A DNA stretch of 64,000 nt. It comes from Brevibacillus invocatus (lineage in GTDB: Bacteria > Bacillota > Bacilli > Brevibacillales > Brevibacillaceae). The stretch lies in NCBI RefSeq assembly GCF_003710915.1, contig NZ_RHHR01000045.1:1-64000 (forward strand), written 5' to 3'. Within the stretch, counting starts at the first letter, position 1. Each line of letters opens with the position of its first letter. The position numbers and the translations under genes were made by a program. Below the pieces are notes generated by a model, which worked only from the letters and a program-made list of their open reading frames with translations, was not told the DNA's origin and ran no database searches. Shown here one piece after another: positions 1 to 6,817 of the stretch.

Positions 1-130
1 ACTTTTTGGAGATAACACAAAGAATCGGATCGATGTCAAGGGTGGAAAAAATCGCTCCAAATCGTTTGGGAGGTTCTAAATCGAATAATTCTTGTATATC
101 AAACAGGCTTCCTTGTCTTATAATGGACAT
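1..130 (-). CDS. transposase, N-terminal fragment (partial)
   Basis: The minus-strand frame starts with ATG at 130, preceded by a strong GGAGGTGA ribosome site, and encodes 43 residues before the window ends. The N-terminus (MSIIRQGSLFDIQELF, then a segment around LEPPKRF and FSTLDIDPIL) resembles the start of DDE transposases of the IS4/IS5 superfamily carried by bacilli, from memory only. The catalytic domain lies outside the window, so the family is not certain. Confidence 0.6.
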   Translation of the reverse strand, partial: MSIIRQGSLFDIQELFDLEPPKRFGAIFSTLDIDPILCVISKK

Positions 131-212
131 TGGGAGTCACCTCCAGTTCTCATAAGTTTTGGTTGCACTTAACTTATTAGAGATTTGGGGAGGTACTCCT
201 TTTTCTATGCTC

Positions 213-238
213 AAAAAACCTTGAGCCCGTAGGGCTCA
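213..238 (-). terminator. hairpin terminator upstream of transposase
   Basis: TGAGCCC (222-228), loop GTA, GGGCTCA (232-238). Read on the minus strand it is followed after three bases by six T residues. It would stop outside transcription from entering the IS transposase gene. Confidence 0.6.
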
Positions 239-253
239 GATTTATGAAATTGA

Positions 254-739
254 TTCATTTATATAAATAAGCATGAAAAACATTGCATTAGATGTAAACA
301 TTATTTTGTTTCTAAAGAGGCAAAACATTGCCCTGTCTGTAGCTATAAACGACTTTTAAGAAAAAGAGGTGTTAGTAGCATGATTTACGATGGGTTCGAA
401 CTTGATTCAAAAGGACGTGCTTTGATATGTCCAAGGTGCTCAAACGAACAAATAAATGGCGGGGAATTTTGTAAAATATGTGGGGTAACAATCATAAACA
501 AATGCAGCTCTTCCGGTTACGACACCTACAAAAATGAACCATGGGAATGTGGAACTATAGCAGAAGGAAACGCTCGTTATTGTATAAAATGCGGTGAAAA
601 AACAACATTTTTTGAAAATGAATTGCTTAAAGCATGGGATGTTGAGCACCAAGAAAAAATCATTAAAAATGACGCATCTGATCTATTTTCTTCCCCACAG
701 AAAACCGTACATATAAGTGATGAAGACTTACCTTTCTAG
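254..739 (+). pseudogene. zinc-ribbon protein, 5' end missing
   Basis: An ATG at 380 gives a 119-residue protein with CxxC pairs (around CPRC, CKIC and CIKC), a multi-zinc-ribbon layout. The same frame stays open upstream back to 254, just after a TGA at 251. That 42-codon stretch also encodes two CxxC knuckles (HCIRC and HCPVC), which is strong evidence that it is coding. It contains no ATG, GTG or TTG, and no ribosome site precedes ATG 380 at good spacing. The natural start has therefore probably been removed by the insertion sequence next door. It lies 27 bp before the integrase and belongs to the same element. The function is unknown; a nucleic-acid-binding or regulatory role is only a guess. 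Confidence 0.6.
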
Positions 740-766
740 GAAATTCAATGATAGGAGGAACAAACA

Positions 767-1897
767 ATGAAGGGACATTTCAGAAAACGAGGCAGCACCT
801 GGTCATTTGCGATTTCCCTTGGCACGGATGAAACCGGAAAACGTAGGCAAATCACTCGATCAGGCTTCAAAACTAAAAAGGAGGCCGAAATCGCGTGTGC
901 GGAGATGATTACAAAATATGATACAGGGGAGCTGGTCATCTCCAAAAAGCAGACCCTGGAAAGCTATCTGCAATTCTGGTTAGAGAACCATGCGAAATCA
1001 ACTTTGAGGACATCTAGCTACACCAATCATGAAACGGTAATAAACAGCCGAATCATTCCCGCTCTGGGAAAAATCGAATTGGACAAGCTCACCCCGATTC
1101 AAGTTACGAAGTACCTCACCGAGCTGCAAAAAGAAGATCTGTCAGCGGATTACGTCAAGTACATCCATGCGGTGCTAAAGAAAGCCATAAACCAAGCTGT
1201 GAAGTGGCAGCTCATTCCGAAAAACATTATGGATCACGTTGATCCCCCACGCCTTACAGCAAAGGAAATCATCACATGGACTCCAGAACAAGCAAATGAA
1301 TTCTTGTCTTATGCCGAAAAGGACAAGTATTACATTGCCTTTGTACTTGCCATCTATACCGGCATGCGGCGAGGAGAGATTCTGGGCTTACGCTGGAAAG
1401 ACATCGACTTCGAGCAAGCCAAAATCAGTATTCAACAAACACTTTATCGTCCGGCCAATCATGGTATTATCTTCCAGGAGCCAAAAACGAAAAGTGCAAA
1501 ACGCAGGATTGCTATTCCGCAGTTCGTATTGCACGAGTTGAAACGACATAAGGCAAGACAAAATAAATTCCGCCTCGAGTATGGAGAGGGATATCAGGAC
1601 AATGATCTTGTTGTCAGCTATGACGATGGACGCCCGCAGGATCCTCGTAACCTTCTCAGACACTACGAGCGTATCACAAAGAAAAGCGGACTGCCTCCCA
1701 TCCGTTTCCACGATCTTCGCCACACTCACGCAACCATGTTGCTGCAGATGGGCGAGCATCCCAAAGTCGTTTCAGAACGCCTAGGCCACAGCAGGGTAGG
1801 AATTACGATGGACGTTTACAGTCACGTCATGCCAGACATGCAAAAAGATGCTGCTGACAACTTCGAGAAAATGATGAAACAGAAGCGCTCAAAATAA
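767..1897 (+). CDS. int: site-specific tyrosine recombinase (integrase)
   Basis: This is a 376-residue phage/ICE-type integrase. Residues 1-55 look like an AP2-like arm-binding domain, about 62-150 like a SAM-like core-binding domain, and 165-365 like the catalytic domain. The catalytic set is visible: Arg in GMRRGE (about 201), a Lys near 240-245, HDLRH (His315, Arg318), LGHS (His341) and Tyr351 in VYSHV. The start ATG follows AGGAGGA at good spacing. It lies 125 bp from, and points at, the 3' end of tRNA-Val, the usual geometry for an integrase beside its own attachment site. It should catalyse integration and, with an excisionase not seen here, excision. It looks intact. Confidence 0.93.
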   Translation: MKGHFRKRGSTWSFAISLGTDETGKRRQITRSGFKTKKEAEIACAEMITKYDTGELVISKKQTLESYLQFWLENHAKSTLRTSSYTNHETVINSRIIPALGKIELDKLTPIQVTKYLTELQKEDLSADYVKYIHAVLKKAINQAVKWQLIPKNIMDHVDPPRLTAKEIITWTPEQANEFLSYAEKDKYYIAFVLAIYTGMRRGEILGLRWKDIDFEQAKISIQQTLYRPANHGIIFQEPKTKSAKRRIAIPQFVLHELKRHKARQNKFRLEYGEGYQDNDLVVSYDDGRPQDPRNLLRHYERITKKSGLPPIRFHDLRHTHATMLLQMGEHPKVVSERLGHSRVGITMDVYSHVMPDMQKDAADNFEKMMKQKRSK

Positions 1898-1913
1898 CTT
1901 TAGTTGAATAAAG

Positions 1914-1960
1914 GTTGTCAAAATGTTGTCAAGCGACAACGAAGAGGGATTGTGTTGTCA
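1914..1960 (+). repeat. GTTGTCA repeats, possible integrase arm sites
   Basis: GTTGTCA occurs at 1914-1920, 1925-1931 and 1954-1960, with an inverted GACAAC copy at 1935-1940. The group lies between the integrase stop and the tRNA attachment region, where arm-type binding sites for this class of integrase are expected. Their role is inferred. Confidence 0.4.
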
Positions 1961-1982
1961 GGGTGGATGGACAGGGACATAA

Positions 1983-2008
1983 GAAAAACCCTTGATTACC
2001 AAGGGTTT
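1983..2008 (-). terminator. terminator of the tRNA transcript
   Basis: A perfect 9-bp inverted repeat: AAACCCTTG (1986-1994), loop ATTAC, CAAGGGTTT (2000-2008). On the minus strand it is followed by a run of T. It lies 15 bp beyond the tRNA-Val 3' end and fits the end of the tRNA transcript. Confidence 0.8.
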
Positions 2009-2022
2009 CAGTGTTTGCAATA

Positions 2023-2098
2023 TGGTGATCCGGACTGGGTTCGAACCAGCGACCCCCACCCTGTCAAGATGGTGCTCTCCCAACTGAGCTACCGGATC
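2023..2098 (-). tRNA. tRNA-Val (GAC)
   Basis: Folds as a 76-nt tRNA with an encoded CCA end. The acceptor stem is GATCCGG/CCGGATC, the D arm begins GTAGCTCAG, the anticodon loop TTGACAG gives anticodon GAC, and the T arm contains GGTTCGAACCC. The integrase faces its 3' end, so this end is the probable attachment site; the tRNA remains complete. Confidence 0.95.
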
Positions 2099-2143
2099 AT
2101 GTCAATATGTATCTTACTTACCAAACGCCCTCATTACGTTTAA

Positions 2144-2220
2144 TGGTGGGCCCTGTAGGACTCGAACCTACGACCAATCGGTTATGAGCCGACCGCTCTG
2201 ACCAACTGAGCTAAGGGCCC
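2144..2220 (-). tRNA. tRNA with CAT anticodon (Ile2 or Met)
   Basis: Folds as a 77-nt tRNA with an encoded CCA. The acceptor stem is GGGCCCT/AGGGCCC and the anticodon loop CTCATAA gives CAT. The C4-G69 and C5-G68 pairs are features recognised by the lysidine synthetase TilS, so I lean towards tRNA-Ile2, whose anticodon C is changed to lysidine. An elongator tRNA-Met cannot be excluded. It is probably co-transcribed with tRNA-Val, 45 bp downstream. Confidence 0.9.
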
Positions 2221-2338
2221 GAATCGCACCGGACGTCGATCACAAATATTACTATACATGATCGTAAATTCATTTTCAAGAGGAAAAATCGATTTTCTGT
2301 AAAATTTTTCACTCCCACCAAAAGCGCAACCCAAAAAC

Positions 2339-2523
2339 CTCCCTCACCCCAACTATCTGCACGCAAGTGCAGCCACCTTCCCTGCCCACCCCCAGCGAAA
2401 AAGAGCCATCTTGCAGTTCTCCCATCCAAGCCCCCGCGAAACTCCTCACGAACGCCTGCATGCAGCCCCCTGCAAAATGACTCCCTCACTCTACCTACCA
2501 TTCAGCACGCAAGTGCTGCCACC
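2339..2523 (-). repeat. two G-rich hairpin repeats in a 330-bp gene-free stretch
   Basis: Between the tRNA pair and pgpA no credible gene is seen. The plus strand is strikingly C-rich. It holds two copies of a module: CTCCCTCA..., then a 6-bp hairpin with loop GCAA, then GCCACC. Hairpin 1 is CTGCAC/GTGCAG (2357-2372) and hairpin 2 is CAGCAC/GTGCTG (2503-2518). They differ at one base pair and the change is compensated. Runs of G triplets on the minus strand (2524-2550 region) might form a quadruplex. A structured RNA downstream of pgpA is one reading. Confidence 0.5.
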
Positions 2524-2551
2524 ATCCTATCTACCCTATCCTACCCTACAA

Positions 2552-3136
2552 CTACCCAACCTGCTCCCCACGATCTTCCTTCTCCTCGACCTTCAACTCC
2601 GCCAAAGCCTCTACCCTCGCCGCTTCCGCTTCCTGCTCATCCCGCATCCGATGGGCCATCCGACTGGACGCATTAGCCGCCACGCTAGCCACCAAATCAT
2701 CCAGGAACGTATGCACCTTCCCATCCTCAGCCAGCTTCGTATCCAGCTTCTTGATAACCCCAATCTTATGCTTATCCAAATGACCGAAGGTCGTCACCGC
2801 GATACTCCCGTAAGCAAATACTGACCCAATAGCCAAGGTCTCATCGCAGCCAAACAAGCCTTCGTCCTGCGCGATAATCGTCTGGAGCGGCTCGGACAGC
2901 AAGCCTTTCTCCGCCAGTGTATCCAATTCGACGCCAACCAGGATGGCGTGCTGCATTTCCCGCTTTTCCAACACGGCCTTCACGCTGTCAATGCAATGAT
3001 CCAGCGTAAGCTGTGGATGATAAGGAGCTTGCATCTCGTAGACGATCTCGGCAATATCCTTTAGCGATACGCCCCGCTCCTCTAGGCGCGCGAGCGCAGC
3101 GTTGCGAACATCTATACTGTGTACCTGCTTTTTCAT
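2552..3136 (-). CDS. phosphatidylglycerophosphatase A family protein (PgpA/YutG)
   Basis: 194 residues from ATG 3136, 11 bp after GGAAGGGG; a TTG seven codons upstream overlaps that ribosome site and is less likely. The core around DEGLFGCDETLAIGSV and TTFGHLDKHKIG matches the PgpA/YutG family, which removes the phosphate from phosphatidylglycerol-phosphate in membrane lipid synthesis. This soluble-looking Gram-positive form lacks the hydrophobic helices of the E. coli enzyme. The last 40 residues are charged and Glu-rich. Its lipid role is inferred from family membership. Confidence 0.75.
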   Translation of the reverse strand: MKKQVHSIDVRNAALARLEERGVSLKDIAEIVYEMQAPYHPQLTLDHCIDSVKAVLEKREMQHAILVGVELDTLAEKGLLSEPLQTIIAQDEGLFGCDETLAIGSVFAYGSIAVTTFGHLDKHKIGVIKKLDTKLAEDGKVHTFLDDLVASVAANASSRMAHRMRDEQEAEAARVEALAELKVEEKEDRGEQVG

Positions 3137-3370
3137 GGTTGAGACAACCCCTTCCAAACCATTCTTGTGAAGTCGTTCATTACCATAGTATCATACGGTA
3201 GTAAAATTGCGACAAATTTGAACAAAAGGAAAAGAAGCGCATGTGCTGCTAAGCATCCTGACTTCCCCCAAACAACCAGCCCGAAAGGGCAAACGCACAT
3301 CCAAAAGTATGGAAACCCCCTCTTCTCCTGTATAATATGGACCAGAATACCCCTAAGGAGGGACATCGTT

Positions 3371-4075
3371 GTGGCTCTTGAGGAAATCGTCGTGCACAGC
3401 CGGCATCTGGGAACGCCGGAAACATTGATCGTCTACACACCGGAACGCTACTCTCCGCTCTACTCCTATCCTGTCCTCTATGTGCAGGATGGCGCGGACT
3501 ATTTGTCCCTAGGCAAATTTGCAACCCTATTGGACGAAATGATTCAGCAAAAAGAACTGCCTGATCTCATCGCGGTTTTTCTGCCTGTAGATAAAGAAAA
3601 ACGAACATCCCGCTACCATCCGGACGGTGCCGAGCATCTCGCGTACCGCCGCTTCCTGGCAGAAGAGGTCGTCCGCTACATGGACACGCACTACTCGACG
3701 CATCCGCTTGGAAATGGACGCACATTGGTAGGCGTATCCCTTGGCGCAGTCGTTTCCTTGTTTACCGCCTTGGCCTACCCGAATACGTTTGGACAGGTAG
3801 CCAGCCAGTCCATTGCGATGGATGCTGAGCTGAACAGACGGGTTGCCGAGACCCCGATCTCCGTTCCGCTCTCCCTCTATATGCAGATTGGTACAGAAGA
3901 GACTGCTGTGAAAAGCACGCGTGGCTCGCTTGATCTGGTCACGGCCAACGAAGAGCTGCGTGACATCCTGCAAACAAAAATGGTCACCCTGGCCTTTGAG
4001 ACCTTTGAGGGTGACCATACTTGGGGCCACTGGCAAACTCATTTACCTCGTATGCTGCGAGCACTTCTGGGGTAA
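3371..4075 (+). CDS. yjcH: alpha/beta-hydrolase esterase, YjcH-like
   Basis: 234 residues from GTG 3371, 8 bp after AAGGAGGG; the open frame reaches back to 3167 but that part has no ribosome site. This is a putative esterase-family fold (Esterase D/Fes type). The nucleophile elbow is GVSLGA (Ser about residue 125) and the C-terminal GDHTWGHW supplies the catalytic His. There is no signal peptide, so it acts in the cytoplasm on an unknown ester or peptide. It is followed by YjcG- and YjcF-like genes, as in the B. subtilis yjcF-yjcG-yjcH cluster, which supports the YjcH assignment. Confidence 0.75.
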   Translation: MALEEIVVHSRHLGTPETLIVYTPERYSPLYSYPVLYVQDGADYLSLGKFATLLDEMIQQKELPDLIAVFLPVDKEKRTSRYHPDGAEHLAYRRFLAEEVVRYMDTHYSTHPLGNGRTLVGVSLGAVVSLFTALAYPNTFGQVASQSIAMDAELNRRVAETPISVPLSLYMQIGTEETAVKSTRGSLDLVTANEELRDILQTKMVTLAFETFEGDHTWGHWQTHLPRMLRALLG

Positions 4076-4077
4076 AC

Positions 4078-4239
4078 TTACCGTGGCTGCTGTTCCTCTT
4101 GCGGACCTTTTTCCTTTACCGGCGTTACGAGCATCTCTTCGAACTCTACCTTGCGGATGACCGACAAAATCGTGAAGGTAAGCACGGACAGTAGGAGCAA
4201 GACTAGAAATATGAATGTGATCATCATGGCTACATGCAA
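4078..4239 (-). CDS. small single-span membrane protein
   Basis: A 53-residue minus-strand ORF starting at TTG 4239, 11 bp after GGAGG, ends 2 bp from the stop of the convergent esterase. An in-frame ATG pair at 4227 would give 49 residues. The N-terminal half is a clean hydrophobic helix (FIFLVLLLLSVLTFTIL), followed by a basic residue pair and a charged tail rich in Glu, Lys and Gln. Codon use and the ribosome site support a real gene. The function is unknown. Confidence 0.6.
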   Translation of the reverse strand: MHVAMMITFIFLVLLLLSVLTFTILSVIRKVEFEEMLVTPVKEKGPQEEQQPR

Positions 4240-4386
4240 CTGCTACGCCACCTCCTTACATTCACAGTCTCCCCTGCTGCCACAGGAATATACTGACCCA
4301 CGCATAACATTACACAAATGAAGAATTTTCTGTTAAAATTATTTCTTAGTTAGTCTCAATAGAGAGTGAAGGAGGAGTGGTTCTCG

Positions 4387-4899
4387 ATGTTGTACAGTAT
4401 CGTCGTTTTTCCATCCAGCAAGGTGCAGGAAGTAGCCAATTCATACCGGAAGCGATATGACCCCGCGTATGCGTTGATTCCACCCTATATTCGTTTGAAA
4501 GAAGCATTTGATCTCGACGAATCCAGTCTACCCAAGCTGGTTGAGCATCTGGAGCAGGTTGCCTCCTCCACTGATCCTTTTACCGCTAACTTTCACCGGG
4601 TATCCAGCTTCCATCCGACCAATAACGTGATTTATCTGGCTCTGCAAAACAAAGAGCCATTTGCCGAGCTGCACCAAAAGATCGTGAAGCAATGTGTCTC
4701 CGACAAGGAAACCTACGCATTCGTTCCGCATCTGACCATCGGGCGCGACTTATCCGACGATGAGCTGCGTGACGTGACCGGACAACTGAGCATGGTGAAG
4801 TTCGACCTCACCTCCGAAGTGGATCGCTTCCACCTGATCTATCAGCTGGAGGACGGGATCTGGAGTGTTTACCAGACGTTTCTTCTGAAAAAAAAGTAA
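4387..4899 (+). CDS. yjcG: YjcG-like 2H phosphoesterase family protein
   Basis: 170 residues from ATG 4387, after AAGGAGGAG; the upstream in-frame ATG at 4366 would overlap that site. It closely resembles B. subtilis YjcG, a LigT/2'-5' RNA ligase-like protein. The second HxT motif is intact (HLT at 115-117), but the first reads YIR at 34-36, in IPPYIRLKEAF, where the family has HxT. With one catalytic His missing, 2H phosphoesterase chemistry is doubtful. The gene lies between the YjcH- and YjcF-like genes on the same strand. Confidence 0.85.
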   Translation: MLYSIVVFPSSKVQEVANSYRKRYDPAYALIPPYIRLKEAFDLDESSLPKLVEHLEQVASSTDPFTANFHRVSSFHPTNNVIYLALQNKEPFAELHQKIVKQCVSDKETYAFVPHLTIGRDLSDDELRDVTGQLSMVKFDLTSEVDRFHLIYQLEDGIWSVYQTFLLKKK

Positions 4900-4923
4900 T
4901 CTCCTCATCCATTCACACAAAAC

Positions 4924-4959
4924 GACCCTCCCTGCAAGTGAAGCGGGGAGGGATCTTTT
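4924..4959 (+). terminator. terminator after yjcG
   Basis: CCCTCCC (4926-4932) pairs with GGGAGGG (4946-4952) and is followed by TCTTTT. It separates yjcG from yjcF, so yjcF may have its own or read-through expression. Confidence 0.5.
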
Positions 4960-4984
4960 GCACGAAAAAAAGGACGTGTCTGCT

Positions 4985-5440
4985 ATGAGTCAAACCTATC
5001 GCATCCAAACCGTTCAATCCGAACAGGAAATGGCCGACGCCATGTCTGTGCGAAAACTCGTATTTATCGAAGAACAAGAAGTTCCGGCTGATCTCGAAAT
5101 CGACGAGCACGATCAGGCTGGGAGCAAAACGATCCATTTTGTCGCCTACAAAGATGACACACCCGTGGGAGCAAGTCGCCTTCGTCCCTATGCTCCAGGT
5201 GTTGGCAAAGTCGAACGCGTCGCCGTCAACAAAACCGAGCGCGGGACAGGCCTAGGTCGTCAAATCATGCTGGTCATGGAAGAAACAGCCCAGAAGAAAG
5301 GCTTCCAAGCCCTGAAGCTAAACGCCCAGACACATGCCCAGCGCTTCTATGAAAAACTGGGATACGAGCCTCATGGCGATGTGTTCGACGAAGCCGGTAT
5401 TGAGCATATCGCGATGGTAAAAAAACTGGACCCGAGGTAA
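4985..5440 (+). CDS. yjcF: GNAT-family N-acetyltransferase, YjcF-like
   Basis: 151 residues from ATG 4985, preceded by AAAGGA. It has the GNAT fold. The acetyl-CoA loop is seen as VERVAVNKTERGTGLGRQIM (the R/QxxGxG/A motif is RGTGLG, about residues 90-95), followed by the C-terminal strand FYEKLGYEPHG. The N-terminal VFIEEQEVP segment is typical of the YjcF/ElaA branch. The acceptor substrate is unknown. It is a neighbour of yjcG and yjcH, as in B. subtilis. Confidence 0.85.
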   Translation: MSQTYRIQTVQSEQEMADAMSVRKLVFIEEQEVPADLEIDEHDQAGSKTIHFVAYKDDTPVGASRLRPYAPGVGKVERVAVNKTERGTGLGRQIMLVMEETAQKKGFQALKLNAQTHAQRFYEKLGYEPHGDVFDEAGIEHIAMVKKLDPR

Positions 5441-5443
5441 TAG

Positions 5444-5489
5444 AAAAAGGCACTCTTTTTGCTCTTTCCGAGCGTTAGAGTGCCTTTTT
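5444..5489. terminator. bidirectional terminator between yjcF and PHP gene
   Basis: AAAAAGGCACTCT (5444-5456) pairs perfectly with AGAGTGCCTTTTT (5477-5489). It has T runs on both strands and serves the two convergent genes. Confidence 0.9.
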
Positions 5490-5499
5490 CATCATTCTC

Positions 5500-6348
5500 C
5501 TATCCCAACCTGCGCTTGCCTACAAGCTCCCGCATCCGCTCCACAGCCTCGACAGCCACTGTATGGGAGCCGAGCATGGCATGAAAGGGCTCCTCGCCAC
5601 GCCAGCCGTGAAAATCTGACCCGCCCGTCACGATCAGGTCAAATTCTTCTGCCCAACTGCTGTACGTCTCCCGCTGCGCTGCATCGTTATCTGGATGGTA
5701 AACCTCGATGCCATCCAATCCAAATTCTATCAACTCACGGACAAGCTCATCATCCTCGTAAAGACCGGGGTGTGCGAGTACAGCTACTCCCCCCGCATCC
5801 TTAATCATTGAAATGGCTTCCTGTGGAGTGATGCGCGGTGGATTCACATAGGCAGCTCCGCCTTTTCCCAAGTACTTCTCGAAGGCTTCCTCGATCGTGC
5901 TGACCACTCCCAGCTCCATCATTTCCTCTGCGATGTGCGGCCGACCGATGTTTTTATCCGTACCCTGCTTTCTGCTGTAAACTTTTTCGAGTGTGATCGG
6001 TATACCCAGCTCCTGCAATCGTGCGATTAACAGCTTGTGTCGCTCATGCCGAGTTTCACGCAGCCCCACTAGCCTTGCCTGAAAAGCCGCGTCTTCATAC
6101 GGAACAAAATAGCCGAGTACGTGAATATCCTGTCCACGTGCTGACGAACTGACCTCTACCCCGGGAATGACTTCCACCCCCAGCTCGACGGCCGCTTCGA
6201 GTGCCGCTGGAATTCCCGCGACCGTATCGTGATCCGTGATCGCCAGCCCAGTAAGTCCTGCTTCCTTGGCCAGACGTACATTTTCCGCAGGCTCGCAGGT
6301 GCCGTCTGATGCTTTCGTATGGGTATGTAAATCCATGCGCTTATTCAT
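5500..6348 (-). CDS. PHP-domain phosphoesterase (TrpH/RNase AM-like)
   Basis: 282 residues from ATG 6348, 11 bp after GAAGGAG; an upstream extension to 6381 lacks a ribosome site. Metal-binding PHP motifs appear in order: DLHTHTKASDG near the N-terminus, ITDHDT, IPGVEVS, HVLGYF, RPHIAE, LAHPGLY and GGSDFHG. This pattern matches the YciV/TrpH family, 3',5'-nucleoside bisphosphate phosphatases and 5'-3' RNA exonucleases. A cytoplasmic role in nucleotide or RNA turnover is inferred. It is convergent with yjcF and divergent from the YugN-like gene. Confidence 0.85.
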   Translation of the reverse strand: MNKRMDLHTHTKASDGTCEPAENVRLAKEAGLTGLAITDHDTVAGIPAALEAAVELGVEVIPGVEVSSSARGQDIHVLGYFVPYEDAAFQARLVGLRETRHERHKLLIARLQELGIPITLEKVYSRKQGTDKNIGRPHIAEEMMELGVVSTIEEAFEKYLGKGGAAYVNPPRITPQEAISMIKDAGGVAVLAHPGLYEDDELVRELIEFGLDGIEVYHPDNDAAQRETYSSWAEEFDLIVTGGSDFHGWRGEEPFHAMLGSHTVAVEAVERMRELVGKRRLG

Positions 6349-6454
6349 CGTGATATCCACTCCTTCTTTTCTTTTTCTCAAGTCTGAATACGGATACTGC
6401 TACATAGGATGGTAGCAAACCCGATTTACAAAGGTAAAACCAAGGAGGATGACC

Positions 6455-6817
6455 ATGCGGTTAAAAAACAAAACCCTGACCGGCGTCGTGCAGCCACTCT
6501 CCTATGTTGACCAAATGCTAAGGCAGCAGGGCTTTCAACGATCAGGGGGCGACAGTATGCCCACGTATGATGTCGTCATTTATGACTCCGCAAGCAGCAG
6601 CAGCTATTTCCTCAGAATCCCCACCAATTTTTCCAGCACCAATACAGGTAAAGGAGAGCTAACTGTCAAATTGGGTCATCCCTATCTCGAAGCAAAGTTC
6701 AGCATGAGCACCGAGACAGAGGAATTTTTCTTTATCCCGAAGTCCGTCCGCGAAGCAGCCGAACACAAGCTGGCGGAAATTGCTGATTACCTCTCTTCAC
6801 CTTCTCCACCATCCTGA
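6455..6817 (+). CDS. YugN-like family protein
   Basis: 120 residues from ATG 6455, 6 bp after AAGGAGG; the in-frame ATG at 6449 overlaps that site and is rejected. It resembles the small YugN-like family of bacilli, which has no known function. It has no signal peptide or membrane span. Its final 31 bp overlap, tail to tail, the end of the minus-strand metallo-hydrolase gene. Confidence 0.65.
   Translation: MRLKNKTLTGVVQPLSYVDQMLRQQGFQRSGGDSMPTYDVVIYDSASSSSYFLRIPTNFSSTNTGKGELTVKLGHPYLEAKFSMSTETEEFFFIPKSVREAAEHKLAEIADYLSSPSPPS

Larger units (their letters stand above)
1..250 (-). mobile_element. insertion sequence, cut by the window edge
   Basis: The left edge carries the start of a minus-strand transposase gene (ATG at 130) and about 120 bp of non-coding DNA in front of it. 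A hairpin terminator (213-238) lies between the transposase and the neighbouring gene, as is common in IS ends where it blocks incoming transcription. The exact IS end was not identified; it is probably close to 250, because the adjacent zinc-ribbon reading frame becomes open only from 254. No terminal inverted repeat can be tested because the other end lies outside the window. Confidence 0.6.

Noticed and set aside
2211-2501. Minus-strand 96-residue ORF between the tRNAs and pgpA
   Set aside because: It runs into the tRNA and is Gly/Arg-rich from the skewed base composition; no ribosome site. The hairpin repeats explain the region better.
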